From an uncultured Clostridium sp. (GTDB lineage: Bacteria; Bacillota; Clostridia; TANB77; CAG-508): a stretch of DNA of 64,000 nucleotides. Where the stretch lies: positions 1-64,000 of the forward strand of contig CAOJJB010000005.1 of assembly GCA_948436975.1 (NCBI GenBank), in the 5' to 3' direction. The notes beneath the pieces are model-generated. The model was given only the letters and a program-made list of their open reading frames with translations. It made no database searches and was not told the DNA's origin. Position numbers and translations under genes: made by a program. Below, in pieces: positions 36,010-45,597 of this stretch; positions within the stretch are counted from its first letter, which is position 1; every line of letters begins with the position of its first letter.

Positions 36010-37485
36010 ATGAAACTTTATGAATATACAGTTCATGAGCTTGTGGACAAGCTTGAAAAAGGTGAAATAACTTCTGAAGAAATTACAAGAAGTTATTTTG
36101 AAAGAATAAAAGAAAAAGATAATCAAGTAAAAGCATATATTTCTACTTTAGAGGAAGATGCAATAAAAAAAGCTAAGAAAGTTGATGAATATAGAAAGGC
36201 AGGAAAACCAGTTTCTAGATTTGCGGGTATACCAATAGGTATAAAGGATAATATGTGTATAACTGGAACTAAAACAACATGTAGTTCTAAAATGTTAGAG
36301 AATTTTGTAGCACCATATAATGCAACTGTTATAGATAAGCTAAATGAACAAGATTTAGTATATCTTGGAAAATTAAATATGGATGAGTTTGCAATGGGAA
36401 GTTCAACAGAACATTCTGCTTTCTTTCCAACACATAATCCATGGGATTTAGAAAAAGTGCCTGGAGGAAGTTCAGGAGGAAGTAGTGCAGCAGTATCTGC
36501 TGATATGGCTCCATGGGCATTAGGAAGTGATACAGGAGGAAGTATACGTCAACCATCTTCTCTTTGTGGTGTTGTTGGTTTAAAACCAACTTATGGATTA
36601 GTTTCTAGATATGGGTTAATAGCTTATGCATCATCACTTGATCAAATAGGACCAATAACAAAAGATGTTACAGATTCTGCAATGCTTTTAAGTTTAATAG
36701 CAGGACATGATGAAAAAGATTCGACATCAATGAATTTAGAAAAAAAAGATTATACAAAATCTTTAGTAAATGATGTAAAAGGAATGAAAATAGGTCTTCC
36801 AAAAGAATATATAGGAGATGGTATAAATAGTGAAGTAAAACAAGCTATATTAGATGTTGCTAAAAAATATGAAGAAATGGGAGCAGTAGTTGAAGAATGT
36901 TCACTAGATATTGGAAAATATGCAACATCAGCTTATTATATTATTGCATGTGCTGAGGCTAGTTCTAATTTAGGAAGATTTGATGGAATTAGATATGGAT
37001 ATAGATCTGAAAAATTTGATAATTTAAAAGATATTTATAAAAATTCTAGAAGTGAAGGTTTTGGAGCAGAAGTAAAGGGAAGAATTATATTAGGTACATA
37101 TGTACTTTCTTCTGGATATTATGATGCTTATTATAAAAAAGCTCAGAAAATTAGAACTGTTATTAAAAATAAATATAATGAATTATTTGAGAAATATGAT
37201 TTATTGTTAACTCCAACATCTCCTACAACAGCTTTTAAAATTGGTGAAAAATCAAATAATGCTTTAGAAATGTATTTAGCAGATATATGTACAGTACCAG
37301 TGAATATAGGAGGATTACCAGGAATGAGCATTCCTTGCGCATTAGATAGTAATGGAATGCCAATAGGATTTCAATTAATAGCAAAAGCTTTTAATGAAGA
37401 AACTATATTTAAAGCAGCATATACTTATGAACAAAATACAAATTTTAGAGAAAATAAACCAAGCTTTAAAGGAGGGAATAGCTAA
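36010..37485 (+). CDS. gatA: Asp/Glu-tRNA amidotransferase subunit A
   Basis: GatA releases ammonia from glutamine. The Ser-cisSer-Lys triad is intact: Lys in IPIGIKDNM, the Ser pair in GGSSGGSSAAVSADMAP and GSDTGGSIRQPSSLCG. The 491-residue length is normal. It starts after AAGGAGGT. Its stop overlaps the gatB start by one base (TAATG), so the two are translationally coupled. Confidence 0.97.
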   Translation: MKLYEYTVHELVDKLEKGEITSEEITRSYFERIKEKDNQVKAYISTLEEDAIKKAKKVDEYRKAGKPVSRFAGIPIGIKDNMCITGTKTTCSSKMLENFVAPYNATVIDKLNEQDLVYLGKLNMDEFAMGSSTEHSAFFPTHNPWDLEKVPGGSSGGSSAAVSADMAPWALGSDTGGSIRQPSSLCGVVGLKPTYGLVSRYGLIAYASSLDQIGPITKDVTDSAMLLSLIAGHDEKDSTSMNLEKKDYTKSLVNDVKGMKIGLPKEYIGDGINSEVKQAILDVAKKYEEMGAVVEECSLDIGKYATSAYYIIACAEASSNLGRFDGIRYGYRSEKFDNLKDIYKNSRSEGFGAEVKGRIILGTYVLSSGYYDAYYKKAQKIRTVIKNKYNELFEKYDLLLTPTSPTTAFKIGEKSNNALEMYLADICTVPVNIGGLPGMSIPCALDSNGMPIGFQLIAKAFNEETIFKAAYTYEQNTNFRENKPSFKGGNS

Positions 37486-38924
37486 TGTCAAGAGAAGATT
37501 ATGAATTAGTAATTGGATTAGAAGTTCACTGTGAGTTATCAACAAAAACAAAAATATTTTGTTCATGTTCAACAGAATTTGGAGGGGAGCCAAATACACA
37601 TTGTTGCCCAATATGTATGGCAATGCCAGGAACATTACCAGTATTAAATGAAAAAGTTGTTGAATATGCAGTAAAAGCAGGATTAGCAACTAATTGTAGT
37701 ATAGAAAAAAACAGTAAAAATGATAGAAAAAATTATTTTTATCCAGATTTACCAAAAGCATATCAAATTTCACAATTTGATAAACCACTTTGCTATGATG
37801 GTCATGTAACAATAGAAACAGAAGATGGAGAAAAAGAAATAAGAATTGAAAGAATACATATAGAAGAGGATGCAGGAAAATTAAATCATGATGAATATGG
37901 AAGAGGAACTTTTGTAGATTTAAATAGAGCAGGAGTTCCATTAATAGAGATTGTATCTAAGCCAGATTTGAGAAATGCAAAAGAAGTAGAAAGCTATATG
38001 AGAAAATTAAAATCTATATTTGAATATGTTGAAGTTTCAGATTGTAAAATGGAACAAGGATCTTTAAGAGCAGATGTTAATGTGTCTGTTAGAAAAAAAG
38101 GTGCTACTGAATTTGGAACAAGAACAGAGATGAAAAACATGAATTCTTTTAGAAGTATAGTAAGAGCAATAGAATATGAAGCAGAAAGGCAAATTGAAGA
38201 AATAGAGGCTGGAAATAAAATTATACAAGAAACTAGAAGATGGGATGATATTTCAGGAAGAACTTTTGCTATGAGAGATAAAGAAGATGCAGAAGATTAT
38301 AGATATTTTCCAGAGCCGGATTTAGTATCTATTCAATTATCTGATGAATATGTAGAAGATATAAGAAAAAGTCTACCAGAATTACCAGAAAGTAGAAAGA
38401 AAAGGTACTGTAATGATTATGAATTAACAGAAAAAGCAGCTAATTTTGTTGTAGCATCTAAATATTATTCAGATCTTTTTGAAGAAGCGACAAAAGTATG
38501 TAATAACCCTAAAACTGTTGGAAATATGATTATGTCAGATATTGCAAGAATATTAAATGAAAGAGAAGAAGAACCAGAAGACTTAAAATTTACAGGAAAA
38601 GAACTTGGAGAACTTGTAACTTTAATAGATAAAGGAACAATAAGTTCAGCAATTGCAAAAAAAGTTTTAGAAGAATTATTTAATGAAGTTAAAATGCCAA
38701 GTAAAATTATAGAAGAAAAAGGGTGGATACAAATATCTGATGAAGGAGAAATAAAAGAAGTAGTAACAAAAATATTAGCAAATAATCCACAATCAATATT
38801 AGATTACAAAGCAGGTAAAGATAAAGCTTTAGGCTTTTTAGTTGGTCAAGCAATGAAGGAAACAAAAGGAAAGGCAAATCCACAATTATTGAACAAGTTA
38901 TTTTTAGAAGAACTAAAAAAATAA
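37485..38924 (+). CDS. gatB: Asp/Glu-tRNA amidotransferase subunit B
   Basis: GatB activates and amidates mischarged tRNA. Seen in the 479 residues: VIGLEVHCELSTKTKIFCSC and CPICMAMPG (zinc cysteines), YFYPDLPKAYQISQ, and DRKNYFYPDLP; the C-terminal YqeY-like domain ends with FLVGQAMKETKGKANPQLLN. With asnS present, the complex probably serves Gln-tRNA formation. Confidence 0.97.
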   Translation: MSREDYELVIGLEVHCELSTKTKIFCSCSTEFGGEPNTHCCPICMAMPGTLPVLNEKVVEYAVKAGLATNCSIEKNSKNDRKNYFYPDLPKAYQISQFDKPLCYDGHVTIETEDGEKEIRIERIHIEEDAGKLNHDEYGRGTFVDLNRAGVPLIEIVSKPDLRNAKEVESYMRKLKSIFEYVEVSDCKMEQGSLRADVNVSVRKKGATEFGTRTEMKNMNSFRSIVRAIEYEAERQIEEIEAGNKIIQETRRWDDISGRTFAMRDKEDAEDYRYFPEPDLVSIQLSDEYVEDIRKSLPELPESRKKRYCNDYELTEKAANFVVASKYYSDLFEEATKVCNNPKTVGNMIMSDIARILNEREEEPEDLKFTGKELGELVTLIDKGTISSAIAKKVLEELFNEVKMPSKIIEEKGWIQISDEGEIKEVVTKILANNPQSILDYKAGKDKALGFLVGQAMKETKGKANPQLLNKLFLEELKK

Positions 38925-38929
38925 AAAAT

Positions 38930-38970
38930 AAATGGACTGTAAAAAATTTTTTTACAGTCCATTTGTTTTT
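38930..38970 (+). terminator. Terminator after gatB
   Basis: AAATGGACTGTAAAAA pairs with TTTTTACAGTCCATTT, then a T-run. The rest of the gap to 39220 holds no gene I can support. Confidence 0.88.
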
Positions 38971-39220
38971 TATAAGAACTTATTACAGATAATATAATGT
39001 AGTAAGATAAAAATAATTTTAAATATTATCATCAATGTCAGCAAAAATTGGATCGTTAAAAAAATTCTTGTAAATTAGTATTAAGTCCATGACATATTTG
39101 TGTAAGTGTTGTAAGTGCTAGTACTTTTAACTTTACGTGTACTAAAAAGTGTATTTAATTAGTATATAATAGATGATTATTATTTAATATTTGGATAAAA
39201 TTAAGTAAGGAGTTTTTTAT

Positions 39221-39421
39221 ATGAATAAATTATTAATTTTTTTCCTATTATTTATATTAATTATTATATTGTTTTTTATTTATATAAAAATAAAGGATAA
39301 TAGTAATAGAAAAGAAAAACGAAAATCAAAAATTAAAGTGAGTAACTACAAATTAAGTAATGAATTTAAAGAAAGATTATCAGAAAAACTAGATAAAGAG
39401 TATTATAGAGATGACGATTAA
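39221..39421 (+). CDS. Small single-pass membrane protein, 66 aa
   Basis: One N-terminal helix (about 4-26, LLIFFLLFILIIILFFIYI) and a basic cytoplasmic tail (NRKEKRKSKIKVSNYKL) ending in acids. It is not recognised. It starts after TAAGGAG at normal spacing and stands directly before the surface cluster, but with its own gap of 118 bases. Confidence 0.65.
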   Translation: MNKLLIFFLLFILIIILFFIYIKIKDNSNRKEKRKSKIKVSNYKLSNEFKERLSEKLDKEYYRDDD

Positions 39422-39539
39422 ATTTTATATGTTTTAAAACTTATTGTAATAAATGAAAAAATAATTGAAATTTTTGACAATATAATATTAATAAAAATTG
39501 ACATAATAGAAATATAAAACAAAAAAGGAGGATTTTTTC

Positions 39540-40583
39540 ATGAAAAAAATATTAAGTATACTTTTTTTACTAATATTATTAACATCAATAATTTTTACAA
39601 GCAATAGTTATGCAGCAGCATTAAATACTATAAATGTAGATACAAATAAGACAACAGTAGAACCAGGACAAGAAGTAAAAGTATTAGTGGATTTTGGACA
39701 AAGTTTAGGAACATATACAATAAAAGTATCATATGATGATAACATTTTTGATTATGTAAGTGCAGAAGGTGGAACAGCTAATAATACAGGAGATAAAGTT
39801 AATGTAGTTTTCCATGATACAACAGGAGGCACTTCACCTAGAAATAATATGAGTGTAACTTTTAAAGCAAAAGACAATATAACAACATCTAATCCAACAG
39901 AATTTACTGTTGTTGCAGAAGGATTAGCTAACGCAGATGCATCTGTTACTTTTGATGATATAACAACACCAATAGTAAAAAATTTAACAGTTGAACCACA
40001 ATATGTAGATTATAAGATAAAATTAGATAGACCACAAAATATTATAAAAGGAAAAGAAACTGAAATGACAATAGAGTATTCATCATCAATGGGACGTTAT
40101 TATGAACATGCAAGATTAATTGGAGAAGTAACAACTCCAACAGGAGCAACTGCTAAATTATTAGGAACAGATCAAGCAGGATTAGAACATGATATTATTC
40201 AAAGCGGATGGGGAGATGCACAAGGATATAAAATTGGTGGTAAAGATGTAATGCAAAGATTAAAAGTCAAAGGATTATTTAGTGAGGTAGGAACTTATAC
40301 AATAACATTAAGTCTAATAGATAGAGATAATTCAGATAAAGCAATTGCAAGTAGTACCTTTTTAGTTAATGTATCAAATGAACAGACAGCACCAGAAGAA
40401 CCTACAACACAACCACCACAAACAACAACTCAAACAGAAAATAATAATCAAGTAGTAAATGCAGTAAAAACACCAACTAAACTACCAAAAACAGGTAGCA
40501 ACATTTATATACCAATTATATTAGTTATGATTGTGTTAGTTGTTATTTATGCTTATCAAAATAGAAAAAATCAAGATAGATAG
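39540..40583 (+). CDS. Sortase-anchored protein with a cohesin-like domain (LPKTG)
   Basis: A 347-residue secreted protein. A signal peptide ends near SNSYAAA. A cohesin-like domain spans about 30-150: TVEPGQEVKVLVDFGQSLGT, VSYDDNIFDYVSAEGG and VVFHDTTGG are its strands. A second beta domain follows (about 155-275), then a Thr/Pro/Gln-rich spacer and a complete sorting signal: LPKTG at 315-319, a hydrophobic helix and a basic end. The sortase gene is next. The start follows AAAGGAGG. Cohesin domains bind dockerins, and a dockerin protein is encoded two genes later. Confidence 0.85.
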   Translation: MKKILSILFLLILLTSIIFTSNSYAAALNTINVDTNKTTVEPGQEVKVLVDFGQSLGTYTIKVSYDDNIFDYVSAEGGTANNTGDKVNVVFHDTTGGTSPRNNMSVTFKAKDNITTSNPTEFTVVAEGLANADASVTFDDITTPIVKNLTVEPQYVDYKIKLDRPQNIIKGKETEMTIEYSSSMGRYYEHARLIGEVTTPTGATAKLLGTDQAGLEHDIIQSGWGDAQGYKIGGKDVMQRLKVKGLFSEVGTYTITLSLIDRDNSDKAIASSTFLVNVSNEQTAPEEPTTQPPQTTTQTENNNQVVNAVKTPTKLPKTGSNIYIPIILVMIVLVVIYAYQNRKNQDR

Positions 40584-40591
40584 TTTAAATA

Positions 40592-40625
40592 AAGATGTTT
40601 TGTAACAAGTTTTGCAAAACATCTT
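40592..40625 (+). terminator. Hairpin between the LPXTG gene and the sortase gene
   Basis: AAGATGTTTTG (40592-40602) pairs perfectly with CAAAACATCTT (40615-40625). The T-run is weak, so it may only attenuate read-through into the sortase gene. Confidence 0.6.
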
Positions 40626-40656
40626 ATATTATAAACCTACATACTAAGGAGTAAAA

Positions 40657-41334
40657 ATGAAAAAGGGAAGAAGAATTTTTATTAATTTTTATATAATTTT
40701 TGTAACTTTAGTTATTATTACTTTAATAATTGTAGAAGATAATAGTGAAAATAAAATAGAAAAAAAAGAAGAAAATTATAATGTACAATCACTTAGTTTA
40801 GAATATTATAATAATTCAATTCAAGAAGTAGATGATGTTTTAGAAAAAGATATTATTAAAACTGAAAAACAAAATGAAAATAAAGAAATTATAGAAGATA
40901 ATATAAATGAATATAAAAAAGAAAAAGTTGAAAAAGAGTATAAAGGTTATAAAGTAGCAGCTAGATTAAAAATTCAATCAATAAATTTAGATACTTATAT
41001 TTTAGAGCCATATTCTAATAATGCATTAAATGTGTCAGTTACAAAATTTTGGGGAGCTAATCCAAATGAAGTAGGAAATTTATGTATTGCAGGACATAAT
41101 TTTCAAAATAAGAATATGTTTCATAACTTAAAAAAAGTAAAAATTGGAGATATTATTTCTGTAATAGATAATAAGAATGGAAGTATTAATTATAAAATTT
41201 ATGATATATATAAAGTTAATCCACAAGATGTAAGTTGTTTATCACAAGAAACTAATGGAAAAAAGGAACTTACACTTATAACATGTACTAATGATTCTAA
41301 AAAAAGAATTATTGTAAAAGCTACAGAGATATAG
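40657..41334 (+). CDS. Sortase
   Basis: A 225-residue transpeptidase with an N-terminal membrane anchor (about 8-26), a charged linker and a sortase barrel. Catalytic residues are all present: H147 (IAGHNF), C210 (LTLITC) and R217 (SKKRIIVKA). It joins LPXTG-type proteins to the wall, most simply the LPKTG protein encoded just upstream. The exact class is not clear; it is not a plain class A. It starts after AAGGAG and ends 15 bases before the next gene. Confidence 0.92.
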   Translation: MKKGRRIFINFYIIFVTLVIITLIIVEDNSENKIEKKEENYNVQSLSLEYYNNSIQEVDDVLEKDIIKTEKQNENKEIIEDNINEYKKEKVEKEYKGYKVAARLKIQSINLDTYILEPYSNNALNVSVTKFWGANPNEVGNLCIAGHNFQNKNMFHNLKKVKIGDIISVIDNKNGSINYKIYDIYKVNPQDVSCLSQETNGKKELTLITCTNDSKKRIIVKATEI

Positions 41335-41349
41335 TAGGAGAAAAATAAA

Positions 41350-43611
41350 ATGAGAATATTTATAAATATAGTAAAATATTTTGTTATAATTACATTTTCT
41401 ATATTAGTAGTAACAATATTATTTTATTACTCTAAAGTAATTGCATCAACTAAGAAAGATGGAATAGAAAATTTTCCTATTAGTTATAGACCATATTTAA
41501 CTGAAATTTCAAAAAGGCATCCTAATTGGAAATTTACAGCATTATATACCAACTTAGATTGGAATTATGTAATAGATCAAGAAAATATTTTTGGTAAGAA
41601 CTTAGTACCTAAAAATTATTCAGATAATTGGAAAAATACAAAATCAGGACAATATAATGTAGAGGTAGACAGAGGATGGGTGGATTCATCAAGACAAGCT
41701 GTTAAATATTGTATGGATCCAAGAAATTTTTTAAATGATTTACGAATATTTCAATTTGAAACATTATCCTTTGATACCCATACAAATAGTTTAGATGGGA
41801 TAGAAAAAATATTGTATGGGACAGAGTTTTATAATAGACAAGTTTCATATTTAGATATTAATGGGAATACAATTAATATGAATGAAAAGTATTCTAATTT
41901 AATTTTAAAAGCAGGACAAACTTCACAGGTTAGTCCATATCATTTAGCATCACGTATAAAACAAGAAGTTGGACCATTTTTAAGTCATAGTTCAATAAGT
42001 GGTATAGTAGATGGATTTAGGGGATTATATAATTTTTATAATATAGGTGCTACTAGTTCGGCAGAACCACTTGGAGCAATAAAAAATGGACTTCAATATG
42101 CAAAAGATGGAAAAGGAGCAAGTCAAGATGTTAAAAGTAAATATTTAATACCTTGGAATACAAAAGAAAAATCAATTACAGGTGGAGCAATTTTTATAGG
42201 TGGTAGTTATATTAATGTAGGACAAAATTGCATATATTTGCAAAAATTTGATGTTAATGATGATAGGGGAGGATTATTCTGGCATCAATATATGACTAAT
42301 GTATTAGCACCATATGGTGAATCAAAATCTATTTATAGTGGTTATCAAAAAAGTGGATTATTAGACTCAGCAATGTCTTTTATTATTCCTGTGTATGAAA
42401 ATATGCCTGAAATACCTACACAAAAGCCAGATATTAATTCAAATGATTTTATTCAAGAAAATACTAAAGTATATTGTAACAGTACAAATGTTAATATAAG
42501 AACAGAACCAAATACCTCATCTGAAATTATTACAACTATTTCTAATCAATATAAAATGACAAGAATAGGAAAAGGAAGGCAATTAGGAGATAAATGGGAT
42601 AAGGTAATATTAGAAAATGGTATAGTAGGGTATATTTATCAAGCATATGTTACTGAAATTCCACCAGTACAAATAGAAAACATTAATTTGAATATTGATA
42701 ATACTACATTGCAAAAAGGAGAAACAAAGACATTACAAGTTACTATATTACCAAAAGAAGCAAATTCTCATAAAGTTATATTTACTTCAAGTAATTTAAA
42801 AGTAGCAACAGTTGATAATAATGGAAATATTAAAGCTGTTGGTTCAGGCGAAGCTGTAATAACTGTAAAGGCAGAAGAAAATAATATACAAAGTCAAATT
42901 AATATAAAAGTATATAGTAAAGTAACAAGTATTAATTTAGATAAAAAACAAATTTATTTACCAATAGGAGAAAAAACTCAAATAACTGCAAAAATAGAAC
43001 CACAAGATGCAGACGAGAAAGGAATTATATACAGTAGTGGAAATGAGAATATAGCAGTGGTTGATCAAAACGGAAGTATTACAGCTATACAAAGTGGAAC
43101 AGTAGAAATATTTGCAAGTTCTAAAGAAAATACTAATATAAAAGTTGAATGTATTTTAACAGTAGTAAGAAAAATAGAAGATTCTGAAATCTATTTTGAA
43201 AATCCATTGAAAGTAAATAATTTAGAAATTAGTGGTTTAAGTTCAAAAGATAATACAGTAGAGAATATAATAGAAAAAATTATGACTAATTTAGATTTAG
43301 AATTTGTAAATAATAAAGATGAAGAATTAAAAAGTAATGATTTACTGGGAACAGATAGTAAAATAAGAATTAAAGAAGATGGAAATATTTTAAGAGAATA
43401 TAATATTATTTTATATGGTGATAATAATGGAGATGGAAAAATTAATAGTGTAGATTTATTAGTATTACAAAGACATATTTTAGAAATACAAATAATGCAA
43501 GATATTTATATAAAAGCATCTAATATTAGAAAAACGGCTCCAAAGCCAACTTCAATAGATTTATTATTAATTCAAAGATATATATTGGAAATAAAGTTTA
43601 TTGAACAATAA
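41350..43611 (+). CDS. Glucosaminidase-like wall hydrolase with SH3, Big2 and dockerin domains
   Basis: A 753-residue exported protein. After an N-terminal membrane helix comes a LytD-like glucosaminidase region (about 40-345: RHPNWKFTALYTNLDW, MDPRNFLND, HLASRIKQEVG with a candidate catalytic Glu). Then follow a bacterial SH3 domain (about 375-435), two Big2 immunoglobulin-like repeats (about 440-605) and a C-terminal dockerin. Its first repeat is canonical (GDNNGDGKINSVDLLVLQRH); the second (SIDLLLIQRYILE) lacks most calcium ligands. It would cut glycan strands while held by cohesins from the same cluster. Confidence 0.85.
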   Translation: MRIFINIVKYFVIITFSILVVTILFYYSKVIASTKKDGIENFPISYRPYLTEISKRHPNWKFTALYTNLDWNYVIDQENIFGKNLVPKNYSDNWKNTKSGQYNVEVDRGWVDSSRQAVKYCMDPRNFLNDLRIFQFETLSFDTHTNSLDGIEKILYGTEFYNRQVSYLDINGNTINMNEKYSNLILKAGQTSQVSPYHLASRIKQEVGPFLSHSSISGIVDGFRGLYNFYNIGATSSAEPLGAIKNGLQYAKDGKGASQDVKSKYLIPWNTKEKSITGGAIFIGGSYINVGQNCIYLQKFDVNDDRGGLFWHQYMTNVLAPYGESKSIYSGYQKSGLLDSAMSFIIPVYENMPEIPTQKPDINSNDFIQENTKVYCNSTNVNIRTEPNTSSEIITTISNQYKMTRIGKGRQLGDKWDKVILENGIVGYIYQAYVTEIPPVQIENINLNIDNTTLQKGETKTLQVTILPKEANSHKVIFTSSNLKVATVDNNGNIKAVGSGEAVITVKAEENNIQSQINIKVYSKVTSINLDKKQIYLPIGEKTQITAKIEPQDADEKGIIYSSGNENIAVVDQNGSITAIQSGTVEIFASSKENTNIKVECILTVVRKIEDSEIYFENPLKVNNLEISGLSSKDNTVENIIEKIMTNLDLEFVNNKDEELKSNDLLGTDSKIRIKEDGNILREYNIILYGDNNGDGKINSVDLLVLQRHILEIQIMQDIYIKASNIRKTAPKPTSIDLLLIQRYILEIKFIEQ

Positions 43612-43626
43612 AGGAGGGAGTTATTA

Positions 43627-44649
43627 ATGATTAAAAAAATTTATTTAGTAAGTATTTATATTTTGTTTGTAATTCTAATTTTAGATTGTTTTTTAGAATA
43701 TAGTTATGCAGCAAATGGGATAGTTTATTTACAAAGTAATAAAGAAAATATAAATGTTGGTGAAGAAGTAGAAATTACAATATTTATAGAAAATGATAAA
43801 ACAATAGCTTTTAATGCTAATATTTATTTTGATAATACCAAACTAGAATATATATCTGAAATAGAAAATGTAAATGTTATAGAGAATAAAGTAGTTTATC
43901 TTTGGCATGATAATACAGGAGGCACTTTACCAAAAAGTGGGGAAATAGCTAAGTTAAAGTTTAGAGCTAAAGAAGAAGGAACAGCTATATTTCAAATAGA
44001 TGGAGATTTTTATAATGATGCTGATAGTATAATAGAAGTAAATTCTAATACTGTTCAATTACAAATAGGAAGTCAGAAGCTATTGGAAGAAAAAAATGTA
44101 AATGAAGAGTTAGATATGAAAAATAATAATATTAATTTAGAAAATGATAATGCAAATTTAGAAATTTTAGCTATTGAAAATTCTTTATTATATCCACCTT
44201 TTGATACAAATGTAACAAAATATAATGTTGAAGTTTCTAATGAAATCAAAACTTTAAATATTTTTGCTGTTCCTGAAAATGAAAATGCCAAACTAGATAT
44301 CATAGGGAATGTAGACTTAAAAGAGGGGAATAATTCTATAAAAGTTACTGTAATTGCTAAAAATAATATTTCTAAAAAGGTTTATGAAGTAAACGTTTAT
44401 AAAAGAAATCAAACAGAACAGATAAAATTTGAAGAAGAAATACAAGAAAATAAAGAAAAGTTAGATGAAATATATCAAGCAGAAAAGATAATTAGTGAAG
44501 TAGAAAATATAAATCAATATAATAAAAACAATTTGTTACAAGAAAAAGAACAAAATTCTAATATTGGTTTAAGTATACTTTTTTGTATTCTTATAAGCTT
44601 ATTAATATGTATAATAATATTTAGATATAAAAAAAGTAAGAAAAAATAA
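43627..44649 (+). CDS. Membrane-anchored cohesin-like protein
   Basis: A 340-residue protein with a signal sequence ending near SYAA, a cohesin-like domain (about 28-150: NVGEEVEITIFIENDKTIAF, YFDNTKLEYISEIENV, WHDNTGGTLPKSGEIAKLKF), a cadherin-like beta-sandwich repeat (about 175-260) and a charged spacer. A C-terminal membrane helix with a basic end (KKSKKK) follows, and there is no LPXTG. It starts 15 bases after the dockerin gene behind AAAGGAGGG and shares its operon. WHDNTGG parallels FHDTTGG in the LPKTG protein. Confidence 0.82.
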   Translation: MIKKIYLVSIYILFVILILDCFLEYSYAANGIVYLQSNKENINVGEEVEITIFIENDKTIAFNANIYFDNTKLEYISEIENVNVIENKVVYLWHDNTGGTLPKSGEIAKLKFRAKEEGTAIFQIDGDFYNDADSIIEVNSNTVQLQIGSQKLLEEKNVNEELDMKNNNINLENDNANLEILAIENSLLYPPFDTNVTKYNVEVSNEIKTLNIFAVPENENAKLDIIGNVDLKEGNNSIKVTVIAKNNISKKVYEVNVYKRNQTEQIKFEEEIQENKEKLDEIYQAEKIISEVENINQYNKNNLLQEKEQNSNIGLSILFCILISLLICIIIFRYKKSKKK

Positions 44650-44693
44650 ATTTTACAAAAATTATTATGTAAACAGTACAGTATTGAAACTCT

Positions 44694-44724
44694 TTTCATA
44701 GTATATAAAGAGAATACTATGAAA
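44694..44724 (+). promoter_or_regulatory. Dyad next to the ribosome site of the M15-like gene
   Basis: TTTCATAGTAT (44694-44704) and ATACTATGAAA (44714-44724) are perfect 11-bp arms. The right arm runs into GAAAGGAG, so as RNA it would partly hide the ribosome site; as DNA it could be an operator. Confidence 0.55.
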
Positions 44725-44734
44725 GGAGTTTTTT

Positions 44735-45409
44735 ATGGCGAAAATACTTGTTTATAATAATAATACTAATCGTATGGAAACATATTATCGTGGAGAAAAT
44801 CAAAGAATGCCATACAATAATAATTCTTCTTTAACAGTAGGAGAATTTAGAGGTTCTAGTAAATCAGGTTTATTATGGACTGATAGAAGGGCTATGGAGG
44901 CATGGAATAGTTTTAGATATATTTATGGTAGACCTATTTATGTGGGATATGCTTTTAAAAGATCATGGGAAGGAGGTCATGGCGTTCTTTCACAGCATTA
45001 TGCGGGTTTAGCTTTTGATGTTGGGCAGAATTTAAATAATGAGCAAAGAAATGTTATGAGAAATTTAGCTATTAGTTCTGGTATATGGAATTATGTTGAA
45101 CCAGCAAACTTAACACCTAGATGGGTACATTTTGATGAACGTCAAGTAGTATCTGGATATCCATTAGTAAGACAGGGGAGTAGAGGAGTATATGTTTGTA
45201 TAGCTCAAGATGCACTTACTACACTTGGATATGATACAGGCGGATTAGATGGAGTATTTAGAGTAAGAACTAAGACTTCTGTAATATCTTTCCAAAATAA
45301 AAATGGTTTAACTGCTGATGGAATAATTGGAAATTTAACTTGGAATAGTTTAATGAATCAAGTAGTTGGAAAAGGAGCAAGTAGTACAACAGTTTTACCA
45401 AATAATTAA
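44735..45409 (+). CDS. M15-like peptidase with a peptidoglycan-binding domain
   Basis: A 224-residue protein. The N-terminal 140 residues look like an M15-type D,D-carboxypeptidase/endopeptidase: SQHYAGLAFDVG supplies His and Asp ligands and RWVHFDER the third His. The C-terminal PG_binding_1 repeat (YPLVRQGSRGVYVCIAQDAL, GGLDGVF, ADGIIGNLTWNSL) matches the one in the M14 gene at the window start. There is no signal peptide, so it may leave by another route or act when the spore mother cell lyses. It starts after AAAGGAG. Confidence 0.83.
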   Translation: MAKILVYNNNTNRMETYYRGENQRMPYNNNSSLTVGEFRGSSKSGLLWTDRRAMEAWNSFRYIYGRPIYVGYAFKRSWEGGHGVLSQHYAGLAFDVGQNLNNEQRNVMRNLAISSGIWNYVEPANLTPRWVHFDERQVVSGYPLVRQGSRGVYVCIAQDALTTLGYDTGGLDGVFRVRTKTSVISFQNKNGLTADGIIGNLTWNSLMNQVVGKGASSTTVLPNN

Positions 45410-45438
45410 ATATTTTTATATTTGTTAGAATTATTATT

Positions 45439-45474
45439 AAAAACCTATATATTAAAAAAATTATATAGGTTTTT
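45439..45474 (+). terminator. Terminator after the M15-like gene
   Basis: AAAAACCTATATA pairs with TATATAGGTTTTT, with a trailing T-run. Confidence 0.88.
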
Positions 45475-45597
45475 TAGCTTATATTTAAATAATGCAACTA
45501 TTAGGTTACAAATTTCAAACTAAGATTGATAGAAAAAATATGCTATAAAAGTTATAATTATAATATAATAAAATTTAAGTACAAAGGAGGAATTGAT

